The notes: generated from the letters alone by a model not told the origin. A stretch of DNA of 64,000 bases from JANPCX01 sp031431125 (GCA_031431125.1 JANPCX010000061.1:62001-126000), one strand, 5' to 3'. Positions 42,490-51,420 are shown, counted from the first letter of the stretch. Numbers and translations: made by a program.

Positions 42490-44403
42490 TCAAGGCGTGG
42501 CCTGCGCAGTGGCGGCCTCTTCGTCCTGAAAATCATCCACCAAAAAACCCCCGCTCTGATGGGCCCACAGCTTGGCATAGTGCCCATCCAGGGCCAACAA
42601 CTCGGCGTGGCTGCCTTGCTCCACGATGCGCCCTTGCTCCAACACGATGAGCCTGTCCATGCGGGCAATGGTGCTGAGGCGGTGTGCGATGGCAATCACC
42701 GTTTTGCCCTCCATCAGGCCCAGCAACTGGGTTTGGATGGCAAGCTCCACCTCGCTGTCCAGCGCGGAGGTGGCTTCGTCCAGCACCAGAATCGGCGCGT
42801 CCTTCAACACCACGCGGGCAATGGCCACACGCTGGCGCTGACCACCGCTGAGCTTGACACCACGTTCGCCCACATGGGCTTCATAGCCGGTGCGCCCCTT
42901 CCAGTCTTGCAGCCCCAAGATGAAGTCATGCGCCTGTGATTTTTGTGCTGCGGCCAGGATGTCTTGTGAGGAAGCGCCAGTGCGCCCATAGGCAATGTTG
43001 GCCGCGATGGATCGGTGCAAAAGCGATGTGTCCTGCGTCACCATGCCGATGGCGCAACGCAAACTTTCTTGCGTCACTTGGCGAATGTCTTGTCCGTCGA
43101 TGCAAATGCTGCCCTGCTCCAGGTCATGAAAGCGCAGCAACAAATTCACCAAGGTGCTCTTGCCCGCACCGGAGCGGCCAATCAGGCCCACCCGTTCACC
43201 AGGACGCACCGTGAGGCTCAGGTCGTCCAAGACCCGCTTACCGTCGTCTCGCCCATAGGTGAAAGTGACGTGCTCGAATCGAATCTCACCGCGCTGCACC
43301 TTCAAATCAGATGCGGCAGGATGGTCGATCATGGTGTGCGGCACGGCGATGGTTTCCATGCCCTCTTGCACCACGCCAATGTTTTCGAAAATGCCGGTGA
43401 CTTCCCAACTCACCCAACCCGCCACATTGGCAATGGTCCAAGCCAGCGGCAATGCCGTGGCGACTGTGCCCGCGTCTATCGTGCCCTGTGACCACAGCGT
43501 GATGCCCACCGTGGCGGTGCTCACCAGCAGCAGCGCGTTCAGCCCCGACAGGGTGGTCATGAAGGTCGTGATGACGCGCATGTGGGCGGCGATGGCGACG
43601 TTGTGTTCGTCGATCACCTCACGCACATAGGCGTCTTCATCACGCGACCGCGCGAACAGCTTCACTGTGAGGATGTTGGTATAGCTGTCGACCACCCGGC
43701 CCATCACCTGGCTGCGCAACTCGCTGCTCGTTTTGGCAAGGTCGCGCATCTTGGGCACAAAGTGCCACAAGAAAAATACATAGCCCAAGAACCACAAAGC
43801 GGTTGGCAGGGCCAAGCGCCAATCGGCCAAGCTCATCAACACCAGCGCACTCACGCCGTAAATCAAGATGTACCAAACCGCACGAATGCAGCTCACCACG
43901 CTGTCACGCACCGCGTTGCTGGTTTGCATCACGCGGTTGGCGATGCGACCTGCGAAATCATTCTGAAAAAAGGGCCACCCCTGCCGCACTACATGCCAAT
44001 GGCTTTGCCAGCGAATCAGGCTGGTCACCCCAGGCACCACAGCGTTGTTACGCACCAGGCTGTCGAGCAGCAGTGCCAGTGGACGTCCCAGCAGCACCAG
44101 TGCGGCCATGGCCAGGAGGGCCGGGAACGCATCGGTCAGCGCCGCTGTGCGGTCCTGTGCTTGCATCAGTCGCACCAATTTGCCTATGAAGACAGGAATC
44201 ATGGTGTCGATCAGCGCCACCGCCAATGACGTCAGCAACATCGCGCCAAACAGGTGTTTGGTTTGGCGCACATAGTGCCAATAAAAGGCCAGCAAGCCCG
44301 CAGGCGGCGCGCTGCCCGGCAACGCAGTGGGACGGATTCGTTTCTCGAAGTAAGCGAAAATCAATGTGCCAACGCCGTTCGAAGGCCCCGAACGACGGCT
44401 CAT
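42490..44403 (-). CDS. ABC exporter, fused membrane and ATPase domains
   Basis: 637 residues. Six membrane helices lie in about residues 45-330. The ATPase domain has Walker A LIGRSGAGKSTLVNLLL, signature VKLSGGQRQRVAIAR, Walker B ILVLDEATSALDSE and the switch His in IAIAHRLSTI. It belongs to the multidrug/lipid exporter type (MsbA-like) and would work as a homodimer. The cargo is not evident. The gene is divergent from the peptidase at 44513. No accessory protein is nearby. Confidence 0.92.
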   Translation of the reverse strand: MSRRSGPSNGVGTLIFAYFEKRIRPTALPGSAPPAGLLAFYWHYVRQTKHLFGAMLLTSLAVALIDTMIPVFIGKLVRLMQAQDRTAALTDAFPALLAMAALVLLGRPLALLLDSLVRNNAVVPGVTSLIRWQSHWHVVRQGWPFFQNDFAGRIANRVMQTSNAVRDSVVSCIRAVWYILIYGVSALVLMSLADWRLALPTALWFLGYVFFLWHFVPKMRDLAKTSSELRSQVMGRVVDSYTNILTVKLFARSRDEDAYVREVIDEHNVAIAAHMRVITTFMTTLSGLNALLLVSTATVGITLWSQGTIDAGTVATALPLAWTIANVAGWVSWEVTGIFENIGVVQEGMETIAVPHTMIDHPAASDLKVQRGEIRFEHVTFTYGRDDGKRVLDDLSLTVRPGERVGLIGRSGAGKSTLVNLLLRFHDLEQGSICIDGQDIRQVTQESLRCAIGMVTQDTSLLHRSIAANIAYGRTGASSQDILAAAQKSQAHDFILGLQDWKGRTGYEAHVGERGVKLSGGQRQRVAIARVVLKDAPILVLDEATSALDSEVELAIQTQLLGLMEGKTVIAIAHRLSTIARMDRLIVLEQGRIVEQGSHAELLALDGHYAKLWAHQSGGFLVDDFQDEEAATAQATP

Positions 44404-44512
44404 GCAGTGGTGAGAATGAGAAGCAGTCTATCGCAGCACCCCCGTCTTTAGCCCCTCACAAGTGCAGACCATCCAATTGACGTCCAATCCCCACTGACCT
44501 ATCCTGCGCGCC

Positions 44513-45259
44513 ATGCCGACACCCACCGCCCTCTTCACCCTGCTTGCGCGGTCCAGGCTGTGGGTGGGGGCGGCCACGCTGGCCTTGGGTTTGCTGGCGA
44601 ATCAAGCCGCCGTGGCTTCGCCCACCGAAACCGGTGATCCGGTGACTCGTTTCTTGGCGGACAAAGGGCTGCTGGGACAGCCTGCGGTGTCAACGCCCAA
44701 CCCGACCGGTGGGGATGCGGTCGATCCCATTGCCAATTTCGCCAAGGTGCCTGCACCCAGCCTGGTGCAACAAATGCGCGACGGCGCGTCTGACATGGTG
44801 CTCACCGCCATGAACTTTTTAGGCGTGCCCTACAAACGTGGCGGCAACACCGAAGAAACCGGTTTCGATTGCAGTGGCTTCACCCGCCACGTTTTCGAGA
44901 AAACCATTGGGCTGATCTTGCCACGCCGCGCCGATGAACAAGCGCAATCCGCCAGCCTCCTCACCATCGCCCGCGATGAACTCAAACCCGGTGACCTGGT
45001 GTTTTTCAACACCTTAAAACGCACTTTCTCGCACGTCGGAATTTACGTTGGCGAGGGCAAGTTCATCCATTCCCCCAGGGCAGGCGGCGAGGTGCGGGTG
45101 GAAGACATGCGTGTGGCTTACTGGAACCAGCGTTTTACCGGTGCGCGGCGAGCACCACAGCTGCAAGCCACGCCTGCCACGGCGCAGGCACCGGCCCCTG
45201 CGACCACCACCAAACCGGCGTTACAACCCACTGCGGCGGTCTACTCCGGCAACAACTGA
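44513..45259 (+). CDS. NlpC/P60 (C40) cell-wall peptidase
   Basis: Exported endopeptidase of 248 residues that would cut peptidoglycan stem peptides. The signal peptide ends near QAAVASP. The catalytic domain begins VLTAMNFLGVPYKRGGNTEE. The catalytic Cys is C120 in GFDCSGF, the His H174 in TFSHVGIYVG, and H186 follows in FIHSPRAGG. A Pro/Ala/Thr-rich tail of about 45 residues follows. No cell-wall-binding domain is seen. moaA starts 28 bases after its stop. Confidence 0.92.
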   Translation: MPTPTALFTLLARSRLWVGAATLALGLLANQAAVASPTETGDPVTRFLADKGLLGQPAVSTPNPTGGDAVDPIANFAKVPAPSLVQQMRDGASDMVLTAMNFLGVPYKRGGNTEETGFDCSGFTRHVFEKTIGLILPRRADEQAQSASLLTIARDELKPGDLVFFNTLKRTFSHVGIYVGEGKFIHSPRAGGEVRVEDMRVAYWNQRFTGARRAPQLQATPATAQAPAPATTTKPALQPTAAVYSGNN

Positions 45260-45287
45260 GTTCGCCTGGGCGGGGCACAATGCGCCC

Positions 45288-46409
45288 ATGAGCGAGCGTG
45301 TTGTGATTCCACTGACAGACCACCGACAGCAGGGGCGCCCCAAAACCCCGACTGGGGTCATTGCACCGCCAAATGGCCACTTGTTGGATGCGCGCCAACG
45401 CCCACTGCGCGATTTGCGCATCTCGGTCACCGACCGCTGCAATTTCCGCTGCACCTATTGCATGCCACGCGAGGTGTTCGGCCCCAACCACCGATTCTTG
45501 CCGCAAGGCGATTTGCTGAGTTTTGAGGAGATCACCCGTTTGGCCGAGGTGTTTGTGGCCCACGGCGTGCAGAAAATTCGGCTCACGGGAGGCGAACCGC
45601 TGCTGCGCAAACACATTGAGCGTTTGGTGGCCATGCTGGCGGGTTTGCGCACGCCGCAGGGCCTGCCCCTTGATTTGACCCTGACCACCAACGCGTCGCT
45701 GTTGGCTCAGAAAGCACAGTCACTCAAAGATGCGGGATTGCAGCGCATTTCGGTCAGCCTGGACGCGCTGGACGAGGCGATTTTTCGCCGCATGAACGAC
45801 GCCGACTATCCAGTGGCATCGGTATTGAATGGGCTGGAAGCCGCACAAAAGGTGGGACTGACGCCGATCAAAGTCAATATGGTGGTTCAGCGCGGGGTGA
45901 ACGAGTCGCAAATTTTGCCGATGGCTGAACATTTCCGCGGCACGGGCGTATCACTGCGTTTCATCGAGTACATGGACGTCGGCAGCAGCAATGGCTGGCA
46001 AATGGACCAAGTGCTCCCCTCCAAAGAAGTGCGTGAGCAGCTGCACAGCAAACACCCTTTGCTGGCAGCGCCTTCAAGTCAACCCGGCGAAACAGCAGAG
46101 CGCTTCCTCTACGCCGATGGCGCCGGTGAAGTGGGTTTTATATCGAGCGTGACCAAGGCCTTTTGCGGAGACTGCAACCGCGCCCGCTTGTCTACCGAAG
46201 GCCAGCTGTATCTGTGCTTGTTTGCCAACCAGGGCCACGACCTGCGCCACTTGCTTCGCGGTGGTGCCAGCACCGACGCCATTTGCGGCGCGGTGGCCGA
46301 GATATGGCGACAGCGACAGGACCGCTACTCCGAACAACGAGCGCAGATCCTCCCATCTCAGGCTGCTGCGCGACCAGCCAAGGTCGAGATGCACTACATC
46401 GGTGGCTAG
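45288..46409 (+). CDS. moaA: GTP 3',8-cyclase (molybdenum cofactor synthesis)
   Basis: Radical SAM enzyme that starts molybdopterin synthesis from GTP. 373 residues. The N-terminal cluster motif is ISVTDRCNFRCTYCMPREVF. The second cluster uses FCGDCNRARLSTEGQLYLCL. LTGGEPLLRKH is also present. The C-terminus normally ends in two glycines and does so here (MHYIGG). The ATG at 45288 leaves a 40-residue N-terminal extension before the radical SAM core. mobA begins directly after its stop with no gap. Confidence 0.96.
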   Translation: MSERVVIPLTDHRQQGRPKTPTGVIAPPNGHLLDARQRPLRDLRISVTDRCNFRCTYCMPREVFGPNHRFLPQGDLLSFEEITRLAEVFVAHGVQKIRLTGGEPLLRKHIERLVAMLAGLRTPQGLPLDLTLTTNASLLAQKAQSLKDAGLQRISVSLDALDEAIFRRMNDADYPVASVLNGLEAAQKVGLTPIKVNMVVQRGVNESQILPMAEHFRGTGVSLRFIEYMDVGSSNGWQMDQVLPSKEVREQLHSKHPLLAAPSSQPGETAERFLYADGAGEVGFISSVTKAFCGDCNRARLSTEGQLYLCLFANQGHDLRHLLRGGASTDAICGAVAEIWRQRQDRYSEQRAQILPSQAAARPAKVEMHYIGG

Positions 46410-47045
46410 ATGACGATCGAACGCCACGACATCACCGGCGTTGTGTTGGCAGGTGGGCAAGGCCAGCGCATGGGTGGCGCAGACAAGGGTTGGCTCTTGT
46501 TCCGCGAAGAACCCTTGGTCGTCCATGCGATACGCCGCCTGGAACCGCAGGTTGGCGCACTCATCATCAATGCCAACCGTGAGCTGACGCGTTACGGCGC
46601 GCTGGGTCACCAGGTGGTCAGTGACGAAAGGGCAGCCGATACAACCCCCTACGCAGGCCCCTTGGCGGGGGTTTTGGCCGCCATGAGGGCATGCAGGACG
46701 CCATGGATGGTCACAGTGCCCTGCGACAGCCCTCATCTGCCGAGCGACTTGGTGTCACGGATGGTGCAAGCGGTTGTGCAAACAGACACTCAGCCCTTGT
46801 TGGCCACGGTCATCACGCCGAGCGCAGGGGGCCATCAAATACACCCCGTTTTTTCTTTGTTGCATCGCCGCCTGGAAGTCAGTCTCGTGGCCTATTTGAA
46901 TGGCGGTGGGCGTAGCATGCACCAATGGTTAAAGCAGCACAGCGCCCTCCAAGTGTCGTTTGAAGACGCCGCCGCTTTCGCCAACCTCAACACGGTGCAA
47001 GAGTTGGAAGAACTTCAGTCCCAAGCAAGCAACAACGAGTTGTGA
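46410..47045 (+). CDS. mobA: Molybdenum cofactor guanylyltransferase
   Basis: Joins GMP to molybdopterin to make the MGD cofactor. 211 residues. The nucleotide-binding loop is VLAGGQGQRMGGADKGWLLF, followed by PYAGPLAGVLAAM and the metal-binding VPCDSPHLP. The family length is normal. It directly follows moaA, and together they suggest the host has bis-MGD enzymes such as a nitrate or formate oxidoreductase elsewhere. Confidence 0.94.
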   Translation: MTIERHDITGVVLAGGQGQRMGGADKGWLLFREEPLVVHAIRRLEPQVGALIINANRELTRYGALGHQVVSDERAADTTPYAGPLAGVLAAMRACRTPWMVTVPCDSPHLPSDLVSRMVQAVVQTDTQPLLATVITPSAGGHQIHPVFSLLHRRLEVSLVAYLNGGGRSMHQWLKQHSALQVSFEDAAAFANLNTVQELEELQSQASNNEL

Positions 47046-47100
47046 CACCATGGGCGCGGGACACTACTCAGTCACCACGCGTTTCAGCGGAGGCATCACC

Positions 47101-47481
47101 ATGAAACTCGCCGAAGGCATCGTTAGACACGGTTTTCGAAAGTGGTACGAGCGCCAACTTCTGCAAAGCCACGCGCACCTGGTGTTGACCTTTTTGTGTG
47201 CCATTGGTTTGTTGGCCGCCTTCGAAGCGGCGTGGCGTTTCCGCAGCCCACAGGATCAATGGACAGACGTGGTGGCTGGCGTGTTGTGCGCGGGCATCGG
47301 TTTATGGGCGCTGCGCCGCTACTTGCACTTGCTCACACGCGCAGAGTTCGCGGCCAACCAAGCGCAGTGCCCGGTCTGCGCAACCTACGGTCGACTGGAG
47401 CTTGTTCAATCGGATGTCACAGGCAATGAGGTGCAGGTGCGCTGCAAAAAGTGCGCGCACCAGTGGGAAATCGAGGCCTAA
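47101..47481 (+). CDS. Small membrane protein with zinc-ribbon tail
   Basis: 126 residues. Two hydrophobic segments (LVLTFLCAIGLLAAFEAA and VVAGVLCAGIGLWAL) precede a soluble tail with CPVC and CKKC pairs (near residues 89-92 and 117-120) that form a likely zinc ribbon. The tail would be cytoplasmic if the N-terminus is inside. Function is unknown. It lies 55 bases after mobA. A palindromic element begins six bases after its stop codon. Confidence 0.72.
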   Translation: MKLAEGIVRHGFRKWYERQLLQSHAHLVLTFLCAIGLLAAFEAAWRFRSPQDQWTDVVAGVLCAGIGLWALRRYLHLLTRAEFAANQAQCPVCATYGRLELVQSDVTGNEVQVRCKKCAHQWEIEA

Positions 47482-47487
47482 GGCCTG

Positions 47488-47749
47488 AACCTAGAAACGG
47501 CAGTTGACCGCTTGCTTCCGCTGGCAACGCATGATGACCACTGATATTTCTTCACACGAGACGCATCACCTATTGGGTGAAAGCGCTACGAACCCGATTG
47601 AGCCGCGCCGCGGGCCGCTGGCGGCGTTGCTCCGCCTTGCGGGCACGAGCCGTTCGCACCTGTGCGCCCTCGGTGCTCACCGTTGTCGCGCCTTGCCAGC
47701 ACCCCGCGGCGCAGCCCACTCGGGCGCGTCCAACTGCCGTTTCTAGGTT
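47488..47749. mobile_element. CTAG-bounded palindromic (MITE-like) element with 19-bp inverted repeats
   Basis: 262 bp. Perfect terminal inverted repeats of 19 bp (AACCTAGAAACGGCAGTTG) lie at 47488-47506 and 47731-47749. Inner arms around GCGCCGCGGG and GCTGGC also pair. There is no transposase frame; overlapping open frames are compositional. The CTAG at each end matches the elements at 26274 and 40238, although the core is different. It lies right after the zinc-ribbon gene and before a terminator. Confidence 0.75.
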
Positions 47750-47753
47750 GGCG

Positions 47754-47791
47754 AAAAAAAACGCCCCAAAACCCGTGCGGATCTTGGGGCG
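47754..47791 (-). terminator. Rho-independent terminator of the metalloprotease operon
   Basis: On the minus strand CGCCCCAA pairs with TTGGGGCG across a 14-base loop and is followed by eight T. It lies 19 bases past the stop at 47811. Confidence 0.92.
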
Positions 47792-47810
47792 CCACCGCAA
47801 CAAGCGGCTT

Positions 47811-48368
47811 TTACTGAGCAGGGACCGAAATCACGCGTTGTCCATCGGGCATGACGGATACATTTCCAGGCTTGGACAAATTGGCATTCTTGCCAATCTG
47901 AACCGGGATCGCCATGGCCTCGGTCATTGCGCCCGATTGAACGAACACATTGATGTAGTGCAGCCCGTCTGCCGTGGGCTTGACCTTCACCACATACTCG
48001 GCACCCGAATTAAAGGGTGAGGGCGTCGACGGCAAACCCGTGGGCAAACTGATGGCGGCATCAGGACGCAACTCCAAGGTGGCGGCTTCACCACCGCCCA
48101 AACGCATGATCTTGAGCGTCAGCAAACCGGCAGCGTCAACACCCGAGCCCACGAACTCGTAAAACACACGCACGCCGATGCTGGTTTTTGTCGTTCTCAA
48201 CATGCCACGTTTATACATGCTGGGCACCGTTCCCACTTTGTGAGCACTGGGGCTGACCTGGGTACGCTGTGTCGCTTTGGAGGAAGTTGTCGCTTCGTGG
48301 GCAAACACTGCGGCCTGGACCAAGAGTGCGGCGCTGGCAACAACGGTAACTCGCAAAAATTTCTTCAT
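47811..48368 (-). CDS. Exported protein, partner of the metalloprotease lipoprotein
   Basis: 185 residues. The signal peptide ends near AAVFAHE. The mature part is probably beta-rich: SIGVRVFYEFVGSGVDAAGL, and VKVKPTADGLHYINVFVQSG, which looks like an Ig-like fold. There are no cysteines. I do not recognise a family. The ATG at 48368 is preferred for its signal peptide. It follows the metalloprotease stop by 26 bases and ends in a terminator, so it is the second gene of a two-gene operon. It could be a substrate, inhibitor or folding partner of that enzyme. Confidence 0.72.
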   Translation of the reverse strand: MKKFLRVTVVASAALLVQAAVFAHEATTSSKATQRTQVSPSAHKVGTVPSMYKRGMLRTTKTSIGVRVFYEFVGSGVDAAGLLTLKIMRLGGGEAATLELRPDAAISLPTGLPSTPSPFNSGAEYVVKVKPTADGLHYINVFVQSGAMTEAMAIPVQIGKNANLSKPGNVSVMPDGQRVISVPAQ

Positions 48369-48394
48369 AGATCCTCCTGATTTGATTTCTGGCT

Positions 48395-50095
48395 TCAGTT
48401 CACAACAACGTTGAAACATGGGTTGCTGAAGGAAGTATTGGTTCTGAAGTTGTAATTCGTGACTGCCAAAACATAGCTACCTCCAGCCACGGTCACAGAA
48501 CCAGTTTCGCTGTTGAGAACCGTGCTCTCGCCGAAGGCCAGCAGCCCGGCATTGTTGTGCAAGTAAAAATCAGGGTCGGTGGTGCTGGTGGTGGAGCTGC
48601 TGCGTGTCACGGTGAAGGTCCGCGTGCCGGCAGGCAATGTCATTCGAATGTAGCGGTACTCCCCTGCTTTGTTGCCGTCTCCTTGAGGATCTGCTGCATC
48701 ACTCAAGCACACATTGGACAAGGTGCTTCCTATACCGGGATGGTTCAGGTAAAGCGGGTTCACGGCCGCGATCACTGGGTTACCAAAATTGGTTTCTCCG
48801 CTTCCATAAGCATCGGTCGGCAATGCGATGCCCTGGTTGGACAGGATGGCGGAAAGCGAAGACGCCATGGATGGGTTGCTTTGCACCAGTGCAAACGCAA
48901 ATGCGTGGATGCTGGTCAGCGCAGGAGAGGTCGTCAGCCCGCTGCGCATGGTTGCCCATACATTGGTGAACCCGATAGTGGGACTCGCACTCATGTCCCA
49001 GAATATTCGTTGGATGCTGGGGGTTCTGAACCAGCCAGGGTTAGAGGTCGCACCTACCGAAACATCCAAGGAGAAGCCTCCGGACGCGCCCGCGACCAAG
49101 GTGTCGGCATACAGCTTGTTGTTCAGCGCAATAGCGGCCCAGGCATTGCCCCAACCTTCAGAAAATGACACGCGCATGTCCAAGAGGTCGGCACCTCCAT
49201 GGCGCCCGCCCACAGAGTCATCGCGAGAGAAGGCGAACTGCAGGTAGTGTCCAAACTCATGCGCAATCACGTGGGAGTCAAACTCATCCGTGTCGTTTTC
49301 TGCCTTGCCCAAAATATAGAGGGACCGCTGAACAACGCCGCCCGATGTCGACACCTGGAAGTACGACGTTCCAATCTGTCCCTGTGCGACGTTGCCGCCA
49401 GCAGCGGATGTATTGTTTGGACTCCAGTACACCGTCAGCTTGGGAAAACTGGCGTTGCTTTGGGCGGTGCGAACCTTTTGAACTCCGGTGTAAATCGTGT
49501 CAAGAATCGCGAACGGTCCTGCACCGCGAGGGCCGGTGTAGGCGCTGCCAGACCAACCCGAACCCGCGTTGAGGTTTTGACTGACCAAGGCGCCCGTGGT
49601 TGAAAAAACAACGCCATCAACCGCCCATTGCGCGTTGCCCTGAGTGTTGTCGCGTACCTCGACCACGTTGGGCGAACTCACAGCGTCTGTCCACAAAACC
49701 GCGTTCGCACGCACGAACACACTGCGGCCCTCGGGGACTTGAACGGTGTAGTCGCCCGACGCATTGGTACTGCCGCTCGACAAGACGGTGCGGGCATTCG
49801 CATCTAAAACTTGCACCAACACCCCGCGGGCTGGGAGTTTGGTCGTGGCCGCGAAGTCCAGACGCGGAACACCCGATCCGTTGACCGCCATCGGAACGTA
49901 GTCAAAGGTGATTTTTCCAGTGACGTTGGTGAAACCTGAGGGGGCCGGCGCGGGGGCCGGTGTAGGTGCCGGGGCAGGTGTCGGTGCGGGGGATGGCGTC
50001 GGCGCAGGTGCCGGCGCCGGTGGTGCATCACCGCCACCACCACCGCATGCCGTGAGTGCAGCTACAACAATGAACAAACTCGCCAAATACTTCAT
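48395..50095 (-). CDS. Lipoprotein zinc metalloprotease (HExxH)
   Basis: 566 residues. The lipobox ALTACGGGGG puts the lipid on Cys17. A repeated Pro/Ala spacer (residues 24-53) comes next, then an Ig or carboxypeptidase-regulatory-like domain (about 55-150). The catalytic motif HEFGH is at 279-283, and FSEGWGNAWA supplies a likely third ligand, Glu313. The last 120 residues resemble a pre-peptidase C-terminal beta-sandwich (YIRMTLPAGTRTFTVTRSSS). I cannot place it in a named peptidase family. It would act at the cell surface or in the periplasm. Confidence 0.8.
   Translation of the reverse strand: MKYLASLFIVVAALTACGGGGGDAPPAPAPAPTPSPAPTPAPAPTPAPAPAPSGFTNVTGKITFDYVPMAVNGSGVPRLDFAATTKLPARGVLVQVLDANARTVLSSGSTNASGDYTVQVPEGRSVFVRANAVLWTDAVSSPNVVEVRDNTQGNAQWAVDGVVFSTTGALVSQNLNAGSGWSGSAYTGPRGAGPFAILDTIYTGVQKVRTAQSNASFPKLTVYWSPNNTSAAGGNVAQGQIGTSYFQVSTSGGVVQRSLYILGKAENDTDEFDSHVIAHEFGHYLQFAFSRDDSVGGRHGGADLLDMRVSFSEGWGNAWAAIALNNKLYADTLVAGASGGFSLDVSVGATSNPGWFRTPSIQRIFWDMSASPTIGFTNVWATMRSGLTTSPALTSIHAFAFALVQSNPSMASSLSAILSNQGIALPTDAYGSGETNFGNPVIAAVNPLYLNHPGIGSTLSNVCLSDAADPQGDGNKAGEYRYIRMTLPAGTRTFTVTRSSSTTSTTDPDFYLHNNAGLLAFGESTVLNSETGSVTVAGGSYVLAVTNYNFRTNTSFSNPCFNVVVN
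49941..50025. repeat. Degenerate tandem repeat encoding a Pro/Ala spacer
   Basis: Repeats of GGTGCC/GGGGCC-like hexamers encode alternating Pro-Ala and Pro-Thr in the N-terminal spacer of the metalloprotease. Such tracts can change length by slippage; all changes of six bases keep frame. Confidence 0.6.
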
Positions 50096-50329
50096 GCAAA
50101 AACTCCCTGGAGATCTAAATTTTTCAAGCTGCCACTATAACCAGCCAAATCATGAAATTCTGTTCCCGAGTGCGTGTGGACACTCAACGTTTGGGGGGGG
50201 CTGGGGGACTACAAACGTTTCCAAATGTTCTTATTCGGCTTGGGTGCGTCTATCAAGCGGGCCTGTACGTAAGTCAATTCTGTCAGCGATATCAAACGCG
50301 ACGGCCACCCAACTTAACGGAGATCATCC

Positions 50330-50722
50330 ATGAAAACCTTGTCCCTCTTACTCACCACCTTGGCCCTTTGCGGCACTGCTCACGCCAATCCCACCGTTGA
50401 ATCCAGCGGCATGCTGACCAGCAAAGATGGCAAAACGCTCTATGTATTCACCAAAGACACGCCCGGCAAGAGCAACTGCAACGGCGGTTGCGCTGCGGTG
50501 TGGCCCGCTTTCACCGTCGCCAACCCCGCGCTGGCCGGAGGGGACTTCAGCATCGTGACACGCGACGATGGTGGCAAACAGTGGGCCTACAAAGGCCAAG
50601 CGCTGTACTTTTATGCCGCAGACACAAAACCCGGTGACATGGCAGGGGAAGGTCAAGGCGGAGTGTGGTTCGTCGTGAAACCTGGAGCCGCCAAGAAAGA
50701 AGTGAAGTCCAGCGGCTATTGA
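50330..50722 (+). CDS. COG4315-type secreted repeat protein
   Basis: 130 residues. The signal peptide ends near AHANP. The mature part has two short repeats of the 'secreted repeat of unknown function' family (PF03640): DGKTLYVFTKDTPGKSNCNG and GKQWAYKGQALYFYAADTKP. CNGGCAAVWPAF is typical. Function is unknown; relatives are periplasmic or lipid-linked. The gene stands alone, with 234 bases upstream that hold no other gene. Confidence 0.88.
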   Translation: MKTLSLLLTTLALCGTAHANPTVESSGMLTSKDGKTLYVFTKDTPGKSNCNGGCAAVWPAFTVANPALAGGDFSIVTRDDGGKQWAYKGQALYFYAADTKPGDMAGEGQGGVWFVVKPGAAKKEVKSSGY

Positions 50723-50792
50723 GCACACCCAAGGCTGGTCGCATTTCTTCGATCAACCCCTCAAAGGGTAGAAACAGACTGAGGAGCAGTCT

Positions 50793-50818
50793 GGCGTTTT
50801 CTCAAGTGAGAAAACGCC
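50793..50818. terminator. Perfect hairpin between convergent genes
   Basis: GGCGTTTTCTCA pairs with TGAGAAAACGCC, 12 bp with a two-base tip. A smaller stem CAGACT/AGTCTG lies just to the left. It is the only strong structure between the ends of the genes at 50722 and 50866, so it may stop transcription in both directions, although T-runs are missing. Confidence 0.5.
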
Positions 50819-50865
50819 TGTGTCGCCTCACGCCATGGTCTGGTTCGGCAGCGGAGATGTGGGCC

Positions 50866-51420
50866 TCAAGAATCGACGCGCCGATACCAAACCCGATACT
50901 CACCATCGTGGCCACGCAGCGTCACCGGGTCGAACAAGCCCGCAGCGCTGCCGACAGTCACCAAAGCCGCCTGCATCACATCGTCTTCGCCACCTTTGCT
51001 GCTCTTGTTGATTTCTTTTTGAATCAGGCTTTCCAGGTTGTCTCGTATCTGGCGCCGGAAATGCATGTCGGTGAAAGGGGCCAAGGAGCCGGTGGTCCAG
51101 ATGCTGAACAGGTTGTTCATGGCAGTGCGAATGGCCGTGACCTTGGCCCCGCTGACATCACGGCCATCGTCTTGTTCCACCATGGCACAAATGATCAATG
51201 TGTCGGCCGGATTGAGGTTGAATGCACTGGTGATTTCCACATTCACCGGAATCACATCGCCGCTGTCCACTTCGTTTCTCCAGAAAGCAAGCTGGGTTGA
51301 AACCACGGTGGTGGTCACAGAGCTGCGTTGACCCACGAAGGTGAAGAAATAGGGGTTGTCGCTGCCGACCTCGTCGGTTTCTTCAACGCATTGGAATTTT
51401 TCCACAATGAGCTTGGGCAT
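50866..51420 (-). CDS. Protein of unknown function divergent from the PKD membrane protein
   Basis: 184 residues with no signal peptide. The N-terminus MPKLIVEKFQCVEETDEVGS followed by DNPYFFTFVG looks like a beta-sandwich (C2-like) opening. The middle is acidic (EQDDGRDVSG), followed by helices (QIRDNLESLIQKEINKSSKG). The end is HDGEYRVWYRRVDS. I do not recognise a named family. The ATG at 51420 follows GGAG and is preferred over the longer frame. The start is 211 bases from the divergent start at 51632, and the pair may share regulation. Confidence 0.72.
   Translation of the reverse strand: MPKLIVEKFQCVEETDEVGSDNPYFFTFVGQRSSVTTTVVSTQLAFWRNEVDSGDVIPVNVEITSAFNLNPADTLIICAMVEQDDGRDVSGAKVTAIRTAMNNLFSIWTTGSLAPFTDMHFRRQIRDNLESLIQKEINKSSKGGEDDVMQAALVTVGSAAGLFDPVTLRGHDGEYRVWYRRVDS

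Noticed and set aside
47577..48020. Rightward open frame of 147 codons from the element at 47488 into the next gene
   Set aside because: It joins the inverted-repeat element, a terminator and the antisense strand of the gene at 47811; Arg-rich shadow.
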